From the NCBI GenBank assembly GCA_903837785.1, contig CAILVY010000071.1:1-43068 (forward strand): a DNA stretch of 43,068 bases. Reading direction: 5' to 3'. Under the pieces are notes generated by a model, which searched no databases, was not told the origin of the DNA, and saw only the letters and a list, made by a program, of their open reading frames with translations. The position numbers and the translations under genes were made by a program. How positions within the stretch are numbered: the first letter of the stretch is position 1; the number at the start of each line of letters is the position of its first letter. This document shows positions 1-8,150 of this stretch, one piece after another. Origin of the DNA: Candidatus Hydrogenedentota bacterium (GTDB lineage: Bacteria; Hydrogenedentota; Hydrogenedentia; Hydrogenedentales; CAILVY01).

Positions 1-2460
1 GAAACTGACGTCCCCGGCCGGAACGTCCCGCCGCAGTTCGAGCCAACTTACCCGGCCGTCGAGAATCGGTCCCGTGCGGACGGCATAGCTGCCCCCATGA
101 AGATCCGAACTGTCCACCAGCCATGGTTTTCCCGCGTTGTCCCCGTTCTCGATGGTATTGTGCGAGAGAAAGAGGCTCCCGCCCGTGTTGCAGATGTCAT
201 CGCCGTTCCCCCACAAGATCGAGTTGGTTATTCTCGCCGCCGTCGAGGAAAGATACGCGCCGTGGCCGAAATTCCCGGCAATCGTGCAGTGCGAAATATC
301 CAGCGTGCCGCCGCTGATATACAGGCCGTCTCCGTGGGGTGCAGCGTTCCCGTAGACCAGCGTGTCCCGAAGCAACACATTTGCGGTGGTGGTGGCGATC
401 CCTCCGCCCAGATTAGAGAAACTCGAATTCAAATTCCCGCGGAACAGACTCCGAACCACGCGAAGCCGGCCGCCGCTCAGGTAGAGTCCGCCCCCGTACG
501 CCGTCGCCGTATTCGACGACACCTCGGCACGGTTCATATACAAGCGCGTTGCTGCACCTTCGCCATATACCCCGCCGCCGTAAGACACCCCTGCTCCGCC
601 GGTAACGCGGAGATCCTGCAGCACCGCCCCGGCTCCGGAGGCCAATGTCACCACCCGGCCCGTGCCGGGGCCGGCCAGCGTCGTAGCACCGGTTGCGTTC
701 ATGCCGGAACCGACCAGCGCCACGCCGTCCGGAACCGTGATGTTCTCCGCATACGCGCCCGCGCCGATACGGACCATCAAGGGCCGGGTTGCCGTCACCG
801 TCAACGCATGCTGGACGCTCGCATACGGATTCCCGCTGCTGCCGTCGCCCGTATCGTCATGCCCCAGGGCGCCGTCTACATGCACTACGGCCGGTGAAAG
901 GGCCGACTGCACGACCGAACCGATCACCCATTCTCCATAGTTGGGCAATCCGTCGGCGTCCACATCCATATCCGCGTCCAGACGATCCAGCGGGTCCAGC
1001 CCGCCGTCCACTTCCCATCCGTCCTCCATGTTGTCGCCGTCCGAGTCGTTGGAGGAGGGGTTTGTGCCAATGGCCAGTTCTTCGCCGTCTTCAATTCCGT
1101 CGTCGTCGCTGTCCGTGTTCGTGGGGTCGGTTACGTAGCCGTCCGCATCTCCGTGCGTCCCGTCGCCGTACATCTCGTCCCCGTCCAGGATATCATCACC
1201 GTCCGAATCGTCGTTGTTCGGATCAGTGCCGGTCCAGTATTCCTGAAGATTGGTCAACCCATCGGCATCTTCGTCGCCGCTGGAAAGATGCGAAAGGTCC
1301 GTAAAGGCCAAGGTTTCCCAGGCATCGCCCAGCCAGTCGCTGTCGGTGTCCGATTGGGCGGAGAAGGCGGAGAAGTCCGCCGTGATTCCGGGAAGAATGT
1401 ACACCGGCGACTGGCCGCCGGGCGTGCCGTCTGCATAGGCCACCACGGTGCGTTCGCGCTTGACGGAGCCGCCCGTATACCGCAAAGTGACATCATAGCT
1501 GCTGGCAAAGACCTTCGGCGCGGCCGGGGTGGTGCTTCGGCGAATGCCATCCAGATACACCTCGGACACGTACTTGCTCTGAATCGGAAGCGTGGGCATG
1601 AGTGCCTGTGCGGCCGTCAGATAGCCTTGCGCCGTGCTGCTCGACCCGTAGCCCATCGAAACGGACATGGCGCGCAGCCATTGGATGTCGGGGACGTCGC
1701 TCTCCAGGGTCCAGGCATCGCCGAAGTCGGTCACGGCCTGCGAGAAGAGGCTGACCGACATGCTGTAGATGCCGTCTTGGAAGCGTTGCGCCGCGGTATC
1801 ATTGTCGAAGTTAAGCCCGGAAACACTCCGAAGAAGTTGAAGGTTGTACCCGGAAACCGCCCGCCAATAATCACCTTCCCCGGTATTCGCGATGAAGTCG
1901 TAATGCGCCGTTTCCGCGTCTGCCAGAAACCCCTGTTTGGCGTACGTGACCATCTTGGCCATGCGCCCGCGGCTGTAGTCCGGATCGACGGCAAGCGCCG
2001 CATCGTACCGCGCAAGCGCATCGACATAATTCTCCTGTTCGTCGCATATCCAACCCAGGCCAAACAGCAACTTGGGGTTGTCTGGCGCGAGCACCAGTCC
2101 TGCTTCGTACTCCGCTGCGGCGCCGGTCAGATTCCGCTGGGCTGCATAACACTTGCCCGCGTTGATGTATGGGGCAACATAGGCCGCATCGAGCGTCTTG
2201 GCCTGTCCAAAATCAGTCTGCGCATCCGTGAAATTGTTCTGATGATACCTCGCCAGTCCGCGGTTGTTGAACGCAATGGCACTGGCCGGATTGGCCGTGA
2301 TATAGGCGCTGTAGTGGGCCTCCGCCAGGGCATACTGGGCCAGGAAAAAGTCATAATTGCCTTCTTCGAGTTCCGTCGCCGTGGCACAGAGGGAGCAGAA
2401 GGTCATTGCCGCCGCGAGCAGTGCCCGGTGCGCCTTTCGCGTCATGATTCCCTTTTTCAT
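1..2460 (-). CDS. Secreted TPR / Ca-repeat / parallel beta-helix protein, C-terminus outside window
   Basis: The frame is open from an ATG at 2460 (AAGGGA 8 nt upstream) to the left edge, giving at least 820 residues. The N-terminus (Met-Lys-Lys-Gly, then an Ala/Leu-rich stretch ending near ATA at 26-28) looks like a signal peptide. Residues about 28-170 are TPR units (for example AFNNRGLARYHQNNFTDA near 62). Residues about 370-520 are Asp-rich thrombospondin-type-3-like calcium repeats (DSDGDDILDGDEM, DSDDDGIEDGEE, DSDGDNMEDGWE). From about 525 a DUF1565-like start (GNPYASVQHAL) leads into a right-handed beta-helix with GGGVYG and GGGLYLSGG turns. It begins 95 nt after the Cys-rich peptide gene on the same strand and is probably co-transcribed with it. 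It may be a surface protein associated with the peptide product, or an unrelated neighbour. Confidence 0.85.
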   Translation of the reverse strand, partial: MKKGIMTRKAHRALLAAAMTFCSLCATATELEEGNYDFFLAQYALAEAHYSAYITANPASAIAFNNRGLARYHQNNFTDAQTDFGQAKTLDAAYVAPYINAGKCYAAQRNLTGAAAEYEAGLVLAPDNPKLLFGLGWICDEQENYVDALARYDAALAVDPDYSRGRMAKMVTYAKQGFLADAETAHYDFIANTGEGDYWRAVSGYNLQLLRSVSGLNFDNDTAAQRFQDGIYSMSVSLFSQAVTDFGDAWTLESDVPDIQWLRAMSVSMGYGSSSTAQGYLTAAQALMPTLPIQSKYVSEVYLDGIRRSTTPAAPKVFASSYDVTLRYTGGSVKRERTVVAYADGTPGGQSPVYILPGITADFSAFSAQSDTDSDWLGDAWETLAFTDLSHLSSGDEDADGLTNLQEYWTGTDPNNDDSDGDDILDGDEMYGDGTHGDADGYVTDPTNTDSDDDGIEDGEELAIGTNPSSNDSDGDNMEDGWEVDGGLDPLDRLDADMDVDADGLPNYGEWVIGSVVQSALSPAVVHVDGALGHDDTGDGSSGNPYASVQHALTVTATRPLMVRIGAGAYAENITVPDGVALVGSGMNATGATTLAGPGTGRVVTLASGAGAVLQDLRVTGGAGVSYGGGVYGEGAATRLYMNRAEVSSNTATAYGGGLYLSGGRLRVVRSLFRGNLNSSFSNLGGGIATTTANVLLRDTLVYGNAAPHGDGLYISGGTLDISHCTIAGNFGHGAYLSSTAARITNSILWGNGDDICNTGGSLFLSHNTIENGDNAGKPWLVDSSDLHGGSYAVRTGPILDGRVSWLELRRDVPAGDVSF

Positions 2461-2515
2461 ACGCTAAGTCCCTTTGTATAAGGCCGCAACTCAAAGTAAT
2501 TGGAGGGATGCTGCC

Positions 2516-2537
2516 GCCAATGCCACATGGCGTTGGC
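2516..2537 (-). other. Intercistronic hairpin between peptide gene and beta-helix gene
   Basis: Two 9-nt arms, GCCAACGCC and GGCATTGGC on the minus strand, pair with one mismatch around a 4-nt loop. No T-tract follows, so it is more likely a processing or partial-termination hairpin than a full terminator. It would let the small peptide gene be expressed more strongly than the large gene behind it. Confidence 0.35.
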
Positions 2538-2555
2538 CGGGCTCCAGGTCTTGTT

Positions 2556-2870
2556 TCAATAGGGATAGTGATAGATCGTGTGGCAGGAATCGCCCACGCA
2601 ACAATTGCCCACGCACGAACAGCCACCCGATTGGCCGCCGACGTGATAGGTCACCGTGTTGCAGACGCAGGTTTCTACGGGCACACACGTGCAGACAACC
2701 TCCGTTCCGCAAGTCGCGGGCGCGCCGGTCGGCGTGGTCAGTTCCTCGTCCAGATCAGGCTTGACGTAGGCACGGAGATTAGTCACGGCATAAATCTTTG
2801 GAGGATCAGCGTTCTCTTCCAATGGCACGCTCAGGATGCTGTCGTTCGGTTTGCTGTCTTGTTCAGACAC
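2556..2870 (-). CDS. Cys-rich peptide, putative RiPP precursor of the radical SAM cluster
   Basis: This gene encodes 104 residues from a GTG start. The GTG lies in another frame inside the last codons of the preceding radical SAM gene (8-nt overlap), with GGAG 9 nt upstream and no in-frame ATG that would serve better. The first ~50 residues are acidic/proline-rich and Cys-free, like a leader. The last ~50 hold ten cysteines at 54, 60, 62, 68, 70, 84, 86, 90, 91 and 96, including three CxC pairs (CTC, CVC, CSC) and a CC pair, separated by Gly/Val/Thr segments, ending HYPY. There is no signal peptide. Position directly behind three radical SAM/SPASM genes and the leader/core split argue for a substrate that receives thioether or other crosslinks; this is inference. 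An alternative is a Cys-rich metal-binding or structural subunit, in the manner of the QHNDH gamma subunit matured by QhpD. Confidence 0.75.
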   Translation of the reverse strand: MSEQDSKPNDSILSVPLEENADPPKIYAVTNLRAYVKPDLDEELTTPTGAPATCGTEVVCTCVPVETCVCNTVTYHVGGQSGGCSCVGNCCVGDSCHTIYHYPY

Positions 2871-4146
2871 AGGCCGGTTCTCCCACGTTGAAATTCGATT
2901 GAATACTCTTTGTCACGGGCCGTTGTTGCGGTGTCGCCATATGGCGGAGCAGCACCTTCAACGCCAGAAGTTTTTCTTCACATTCTTCGCCGGAGTGTCC
3001 GGCCGCGTACGGCAGCCGCTCACGGAGGTTGCAGCCGGCAAAACAAACGGGCATCAGCGGGCATGCTGTACAGCGGTCCAAGACAAGCCCGTCCAATGCT
3101 TGGGTTCGCAGCTTCAAGTTGAAGTGCATCCCATTGTGGTCCGGCCCGAATCCACCCCATACACCTCGCTCCGGGGCGCTCGTATCTTCGGAGGGGCCAT
3201 GGAAGTCATACGACTCGAGTATGGAATGCGGGGGCGACACGTGAATCTTGTCAAAAGGACGCAACGCCGGCGTCAGTCCCAGGGCCTCCCGGGTGACCAG
3301 TCCGTGTTCCACGGGCAGGCCCAGGCGCTCGCCTTCTTTCAGGGCCAGTTCAAATCCTTCGATGAAGTCCTTGACCGAAGGGGCCTGCTCGGCGACTTGC
3401 GGAAGCGTCTCCATGCGAAATAGCCGCACCTCTCCGGCATGCGCTTTATGCAGAAAGCGCACCATTTCCACCATGCGTCCCACACCGGATTGGGTAACAA
3501 CCACATTGACCGTTGTTCTTTTGCCGCGTTCGCACAGCTGTTCAATCAGGTCCAGAGGCGCTGGCACCGGGTCCCTTCCATCGCCACGGGGACGCTGAAT
3601 TCGTTGCAGTTCCGGGAGCCCGTCGAAAGAGACGGTCACGTTGTCAAATCGATCGGCGACCCAGCCGGCCTTGGCTTCGTCCACCTGCCCCGCCGTGCAC
3701 AGTTGCAGGTACGTCCTTCTGCCGTGTCGGCTGGCAGCTTGCTCCGCGATTTCCACGCACTGGCAGAACAGCGTCCAGTGCGCCAGGGGTTCGCTGGGTC
3801 CCTGGAATGTCAGATAGACATCGCGTTGTTTGCGCATCGCATTCTCGGCTACGAAATCCATGACCGCCCGGAAGAATTCCAACTCCAACAGTTCCTTGCG
3901 CCCGTGAGACGGATTCGCAAAGCAATACACGCACCGGTTTGGACAGGCGAAAGACAACGCGGCGCTCACCCGATAGGGCAAGAATGGACCTTCCCCCTGG
4001 GTGTCAAACTCAACCATCTGATCCCGTAGACCCTCGAATTGCGCTGCCGCAGTCTTGTTCGCACGAAACAACAGGTTGGACGAGGGCGCATAGGCCAACC
4101 AGTCGTTGTTGTCGGGAAAGACCATGCACTCAGGCTGCCAACGCAT
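2863..4146 (-). CDS. Radical SAM/SPASM peptide maturase, third of three, atypical
   Basis: 427 residues. The radical SAM cluster motif CX3CX2C is C68, C72, C75 (FACPNRCVYCF). A SPASM-type C-terminal set C359-x2-C362-x5-C368-x3-C372 ... C389 is present, but the first SPASM cysteines (C...Gx4C) seen in its two neighbours are absent. The usual GGEP S-adenosylmethionine-binding motif is replaced by QGPSEP (115-120). The N-terminal ~50 residues (DWLAYAPSSNLLFRANKTAA) match the pattern seen in the other two maturases and resemble a PqqD/RRE-like entry domain. The ATG at 4146 overlaps the previous gene by 17 nt and has AGAGGAAG upstream; Met8 at 4125 is a weaker alternative. It is probably the enzyme acting closest to the peptide encoded behind it, or a partner subunit with reduced cluster content. 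Confidence 0.88.
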   Translation of the reverse strand: MRWQPECMVFPDNNDWLAYAPSSNLLFRANKTAAAQFEGLRDQMVEFDTQGEGPFLPYRVSAALSFACPNRCVYCFANPSHGRKELLELEFFRAVMDFVAENAMRKQRDVYLTFQGPSEPLAHWTLFCQCVEIAEQAASRHGRRTYLQLCTAGQVDEAKAGWVADRFDNVTVSFDGLPELQRIQRPRGDGRDPVPAPLDLIEQLCERGKRTTVNVVVTQSGVGRMVEMVRFLHKAHAGEVRLFRMETLPQVAEQAPSVKDFIEGFELALKEGERLGLPVEHGLVTREALGLTPALRPFDKIHVSPPHSILESYDFHGPSEDTSAPERGVWGGFGPDHNGMHFNLKLRTQALDGLVLDRCTACPLMPVCFAGCNLRERLPYAAGHSGEECEEKLLALKVLLRHMATPQQRPVTKSIQSNFNVGEPACV

Positions 4147-5494
4147 TCGTTTCTTCCTCTTCCAGGCGGATTTGGTCCGCCTCGGCAGACAACCCCATAT
4201 CCTGCAAGATGCGCCACAACGTCAACCGCCGCGTCGCCGCGCACATGGCGCCAGGCGCATCCGTACAATAGGGTGGCGAATGATGTATACGGCATCCCCC
4301 GGCGCAATGCCACTGGCAGAAGCAGCCTTGGCACCTTGGAATGTCATGCACCGCGTATGAACGCATCAGTTCGACCCGCTTCTGATCGATACGCAGTGTC
4401 CGGGTCTCGAAGTCATAGGCACCCAGGGAAAACAGCGGTGCATATTCGGATTCGCGGTGGTCTGCCGCGTAGCATGCCGCCGCCAGGCCATCCGGGGCCA
4501 GCACCAGGTGATCGCAAGCCACAAGACAACTGGAGCAATCCAAACGTTCAGGCCGAACCATGCCGAACTTCAATCCCACCCCATGCTCTCGTGCGACCTT
4601 TCCCGCGGCCACAACAGCATTCACGTACTGCGGAATACCCGGCGTCTTGAGGTCAGACTCCAGACATCGGCCCGTCCTCATCAACGGTTCAAAGTTCATG
4701 TTGCGGGGACGGAATCGCTGGCAGAAGTGTCCGGCGATCTCCGGAAGCAAGTCGACCATCCCGGCGCTGACGGTACACCGGAGCGTATACCCAAGTCCTT
4801 CGGCAGCGAATATGTCTAATGTCCTCGCAACGGCATCATAGGTTCCGCTGCCGGTTGCGGAGGGTCTGTTCAGGTCATGAATGCTGGGTGGGCCGTCCAG
4901 GGACACCACAAGGTAGTTCATGTTCTGAGCCGCCCAGTGTGCCTTCGTCGGTGACATAAAGGCATTCGTGTCCGCCGTGATAATGAATGGACGTGCCAAC
5001 TCATCCGCAAGACGCTTGCCGGTTTCGACGATGTATCGCACCTGATCCCACGCGCAGAAGGGCTCGCCCCCGAAGAGCGAGACGGTCAGGCTGCCATAGT
5101 TGAACTGCCGGACCACCTCGGTCTGATAGCGCAGCCCGGCCTCGCACACTTCGAGCGGCATTACGCCCGTATCCCGGTCTCCGGCGGCGGGCGCACAATA
5201 CAGGCAGCGCATATTGCAGCCATTGGTGGGCAGGAAAGACACCTGCCGTGGTGCAAAGGTGCCTTCCGGAGGCGCGGGCGGTTTTCGAGGAGTTTGTGCC
5301 AACTGCTCCCGCAGCGGTTCGAGTGCCACGGGCAACACGCCCGGCAAAGCGTTCCCAAGGGATTGCTGGAGCATCTCGCCCGCGGTGCGGTTCACCCAGG
5401 CGGCCACATTGCGCAATGGCGCGTAGACAAGGCACTTGTCCCGATAGAACTCGAAGAAGATATCGTGATGTGCCTCGTTTATATCAGGACACAT
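4130..5494 (-). CDS. Radical SAM/SPASM peptide maturase, second of three
   Basis: 454 residues. C93-x3-C97-x2-C100 binds the radical SAM 4Fe-4S cluster, and GGEP at 142-145 is the SAM-binding motif. The SPASM region is rich: C320, C323, C327, C341, then C388-x2-C391-x-C393-x3-C397-x3-C401 and C410/C418, enough for two auxiliary clusters. The N-terminus (CLVYAPLRNVAAWVNRTAGE, 21-40) has the PqqD-like 'YxP...(L/V)N.TA..(I/M)L' pattern, so a fused or degenerate RRE domain is plausible. The ATG at 5494 overlaps the upstream gene by 16 nt, with GAGGG 7 nt before it. SPASM proteins of this layout modify peptide side chains (for example sactionine/ranthionine crosslinks, Tyr or Lys chemistry). The precise reaction cannot be read from the sequence. 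Confidence 0.9.
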   Translation of the reverse strand: MCPDINEAHHDIFFEFYRDKCLVYAPLRNVAAWVNRTAGEMLQQSLGNALPGVLPVALEPLREQLAQTPRKPPAPPEGTFAPRQVSFLPTNGCNMRCLYCAPAAGDRDTGVMPLEVCEAGLRYQTEVVRQFNYGSLTVSLFGGEPFCAWDQVRYIVETGKRLADELARPFIITADTNAFMSPTKAHWAAQNMNYLVVSLDGPPSIHDLNRPSATGSGTYDAVARTLDIFAAEGLGYTLRCTVSAGMVDLLPEIAGHFCQRFRPRNMNFEPLMRTGRCLESDLKTPGIPQYVNAVVAAGKVAREHGVGLKFGMVRPERLDCSSCLVACDHLVLAPDGLAAACYAADHRESEYAPLFSLGAYDFETRTLRIDQKRVELMRSYAVHDIPRCQGCFCQWHCAGGCRIHHSPPYCTDAPGAMCAATRRLTLWRILQDMGLSAEADQIRLEEEETNALAA

Positions 5495-6801
5495 GGGACA
5501 TCCCTCAGCGCGGCCAACAGGAGATACTTGGTGATCTTCCGGTTAATCTCGCAGCGCACGCTGGGGCGCTGGTAGTCGAAGACGGTCTCGGCGTTGATGA
5601 CCTTGACGGGACAGTCCCCCGAGCAATTCCATTTCGCAAAACAATCATCGCAAAGGCGTTTGCTGTCGACGGTGAGACGGCGCAAGGCCGCCAGGCGTTC
5701 CTGATCGATCACAAAACGGCGCGTCGAAGCGTCGAAATGCCCAAAAAAGAACTTCTCGGACAGGGGATTGGAGCACTCGAGCACTTCGTAGCACCCCGTG
5801 ATGTTGCCGTCCGTCGCCACGTTGAAGGAATCCTGAGAACAGCCGCAGAAACTGTTGAAGACGCCGCCAATGCGTGCCGCAGAATAGCGGACCGGCAGCT
5901 TGTGTTGTCTTCCCACATCAATGGCTTCCAGATACCTTTGAACAAAGCGCTCCGGATCCGGCAGTTGTTCCGGCCGATCCAGGCACCGGCCCCGTTCATA
6001 GAGCGGCTCGAAATGCACCAGAACGGGCTTGACCTCCCCGGCAAAGAACCGAACCATTTCGGGCATCATCTCGACGGACTTCGAAGTAACGGAACTGCGT
6101 ATTACAAAGGGCACCTTATGCCGGTGCATGTTCTCGACAAAACGCATCACCTCCCTGAACGAGCCCTTCCCGTTCCTCATCGGACGCTGTTCATCCTGGA
6201 TTTCTTCAGGGCCGTCGAGGGACAGGGTGATGGTCTGGAAATGCTCACCGATGAAATCGGCTTTCGCATCGGACATGACGCCATTGGTCGCGATGCCCAG
6301 GCGAAGCGGGTGGGGATTGTCAGCAGTACGTTCCAGCGCATACTTGGTTGCCGTTTCGATGATTTCCATGCCGCAGGTGGGTTCCCCCCCGCCATGGAAT
6401 CCCAGGTGGGGCGGCTTGTCCCGCAACCGGGCATTCTCGAGGATCCAGTCGATCGCCGCCCGGCAGAATTCCATCGGGATGACGGCGGGCGCCTTCTCGC
6501 CAGCCCGCGCGTAGCAGTATCGGCACGCAAGATTGCAGCGGTTTGTGACGAAAAGCGTGGTCATGGTTGGCAGGAACGGTGCGTCAGCGCAGATGGCCGA
6601 CGGTGGCATGGCATTCAAGAGTTGGTCGAGGTCGCCCAACTGGTCCGCAATCTCAGGAGACAGCGATTCCCGGTTCCCGGTCCGAACGAAGTCTTGGATT
6701 TCTGCCGCGCAGGCCCCATTGACCAAGGTGATCAACCCAACAAGTGGCGCATAGACGATATACCGCTCTTCATGTGGGATGATGAACACATCTCGAATCA
6801 T
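5479..6801 (-). CDS. Radical SAM/SPASM peptide maturase, first of three
   Basis: 440 residues. The radical SAM motif is C89-x3-C93-x2-C96 (NRCNLACRYCYA), with GGGEPT at 137-142. A complete SPASM signature follows: C319/C321 with G332-x4-C337, then C384-x2-C387-x5-C393-x3-C397 and C417. The N-terminus (ERYIVYAPLVGLITLVNGAC) carries the same entry-domain pattern as its two partners. The three proteins are clearly paralogous in plan but diverged in sequence, so they probably perform different steps rather than being recent copies. The start has only a weak AAAGG about 11 nt upstream. 114 nt separate it from the PqqD-like gene, with no supportable gene between. Confidence 0.9.
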   Translation of the reverse strand: MIRDVFIIPHEERYIVYAPLVGLITLVNGACAAEIQDFVRTGNRESLSPEIADQLGDLDQLLNAMPPSAICADAPFLPTMTTLFVTNRCNLACRYCYARAGEKAPAVIPMEFCRAAIDWILENARLRDKPPHLGFHGGGEPTCGMEIIETATKYALERTADNPHPLRLGIATNGVMSDAKADFIGEHFQTITLSLDGPEEIQDEQRPMRNGKGSFREVMRFVENMHRHKVPFVIRSSVTSKSVEMMPEMVRFFAGEVKPVLVHFEPLYERGRCLDRPEQLPDPERFVQRYLEAIDVGRQHKLPVRYSAARIGGVFNSFCGCSQDSFNVATDGNITGCYEVLECSNPLSEKFFFGHFDASTRRFVIDQERLAALRRLTVDSKRLCDDCFAKWNCSGDCPVKVINAETVFDYQRPSVRCEINRKITKYLLLAALRDVPCVLI

Positions 6802-6915
6802 CTATCGCCGGGCCTTTCCTGACGGTCTACCCTTCACGCTCCGCCCAACCTTCGTGTGGCAGGAGTCCAGGCTCCGAAAGTTCCTGGAGATGCTCACCTT
6901 GCGGGACAGGGTAGT

Positions 6916-7452
6916 TCACAAAGGGTTCGACTTGGGAGCTTTCAGCACCTTGAGGGGACGAAGAATCACGCCACGGCCATTCTTGAACTTGGCTCCTGCC
7001 TCACGTTCCACGCACACGTTTCCGCCCATCGTCAACACGCCTTTGCCCACAAGCTGATCGATGAACGGGCCAATTTCGGCTTCTGAAATGCGGAGTTTGG
7101 CTGCGGCCCGCCGGATCACCTCTGCTCTTGCGGTCTGGCCATCACATAGCAGCCAGATTTCTTTCGCGGAAGGGTTCAAACGATATGCCTTAAACGGCTT
7201 CTGAACATCCCCTGCCCAAACCAACAGGTCTCCCGTATCGAGAAGTCCAGCGTCCATGCCCGGGTTTTGATACAGCGCCGAATCCGGCATCGACACCGTA
7301 ACCTGGACGTTTTCCGCACTTGGGGCGGTCTTGATACCCTGCGCCCCGTCCGCATAACAAGCTGCAGCAAAGCCTGCAGACAGCCCCGCACGGCCAACCC
7401 ATGCCAAGAACTCCCGCCTCGGCACTTCCTCAAAGAGAAGATCGCTCGACAT
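6916..7452 (-). CDS. PqqD-like (RRE) protein with Tat-like N-terminus
   Basis: 178 residues from the ATG at 7452, chosen because GGGAGGA lies 10 nt upstream; the open frame extends to 7524. Residues about 88-145 (AYRLNPSAKEIWLLCDGQ ... GPFIDQLVGKGVL) are a PqqD-type winged-helix peptide-recognition fold, which in RiPP systems holds the leader peptide for radical SAM enzymes. Unusually, the N-terminus has PRREFLAW at 11-18 followed by an Ala/Gly-rich stretch ending near 36, which looks like a twin-arginine export signal. The middle section (about 45-85) is of unknown type. It is the first gene of the maturase operon. If exported folded, the recognition domain would act outside the cytoplasm, at odds with the usual cytosolic chemistry; alternatively the RR helix is only a membrane anchor. 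Confidence 0.75.
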   Translation of the reverse strand: MSSDLLFEEVPRREFLAWVGRAGLSAGFAAACYADGAQGIKTAPSAENVQVTVSMPDSALYQNPGMDAGLLDTGDLLVWAGDVQKPFKAYRLNPSAKEIWLLCDGQTARAEVIRRAAAKLRISEAEIGPFIDQLVGKGVLTMGGNVCVEREAGAKFKNGRGVILRPLKVLKAPKSNPL

Positions 7453-7824
7453 GGTTTTCAGGTCCTCCCGGATGCCACAACCCCGTTGCCTCGAGTCTTC
7501 CCGGCATGTGATTGGAGCCTCCACCTACTTCACTCGGCATTTCGCGTTGCTTGGACGACGATGCGGTTCTTGGAAGCAGACCTTCTTCGCGCCGTCGTTC
7601 TGAGACGAGAATTACCTTCTTTACTCGGGATGATAAGGATAACAAGTGTCGTTCAAGCACAGACTCGCCGCAATGAATGCCCCTGTCCGAGCAGTCTACG
7701 GGCAGCGCTTGAAGGAAACAGAATAGATTTGCCGCCGGATCTTCTGGATAGGGAATCAGTTGCAGATGAAGACGCCTCACGGTTACACCCAACTTACACC
7801 ACAAAAGCAGCCTCTATCCCTTCC
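7453..7824 (-). other. Long 5' leader of the radical SAM operon
   Basis: About 370 nt lie between the expected transcription start (~7824) and the chosen ATG at 7452. The minus strand has an open frame here (TTG at 7804 to 7430) that overlaps the PqqD-like gene, but it lacks an ATG start, has no recognisable domain and becomes low-quality sequence toward its end. I therefore do not call it a gene. No known riboswitch motif was recognised. Confidence 0.4.
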
Positions 7825-7830
7825 TTGAAC

Positions 7831-7859
7831 GTTATATCACGATGCGCCGAATCTGTCAA
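7831..7859 (-). promoter_or_regulatory. Near-consensus sigma70-type promoter of the radical SAM operon
   Basis: On the minus strand TTGACA (7859-7854) is followed after exactly 17 nt by TATAAC (7836-7831). Both boxes are near perfect, predicting a start near 7824. It is the best promoter seen in the window and points into the PqqD-like/radical SAM/Cys-rich peptide genes. Confidence 0.75.
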
Positions 7860-7969
7860 TTTTGCAGATTATTCCCACTTTGTATTCCCCGCGACATGTC
7901 CGCGAATCAGCACGGAACGACGACGACAGTGACTGTTCCCCGCGTTTCCCGATATGCGAAGAACGTCTG

Positions 7970-8150
7970 TCAACTTCCGCCCAAGGCTTCTGCCAGCGCT
8001 TCGAGCAGCACATCCCGGGGCATGGCCCGAAGCGCATTGAGCAGGGTTTGCTTGGGGTCCTTCGGGATTGCTGGGGTAACCGTTGGGGTAACGGGATTCT
8101 CGCCCGCTTGCAAGTCATTGATACACAAGTCTTTACAACTCCAATCAGTG
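7970..8150 (-). pseudogene. Possible C-terminal relic of a gene cut off at the tRNA fragment
   Basis: From about 8149 the minus strand reads about 59 residues ending ALAEALGGS, with protein-like stretches VTPTVTPAIPKDPKQ and MPRDVLLEALAEAL. Upstream it runs into antisense tRNA sequence, so no start can belong to it. A 3' end of a gene abutting an attachment-like tRNA fragment would suit a truncated integrase or other element gene, but the identity is not established. Confidence 0.25.

Noticed and set aside
7430..7804. 124-residue minus-strand frame ahead of the PqqD-like gene
   Set aside because: TTG start only, overlaps a better-supported gene, and its second half looks non-coding; kept as part of the leader discussion.
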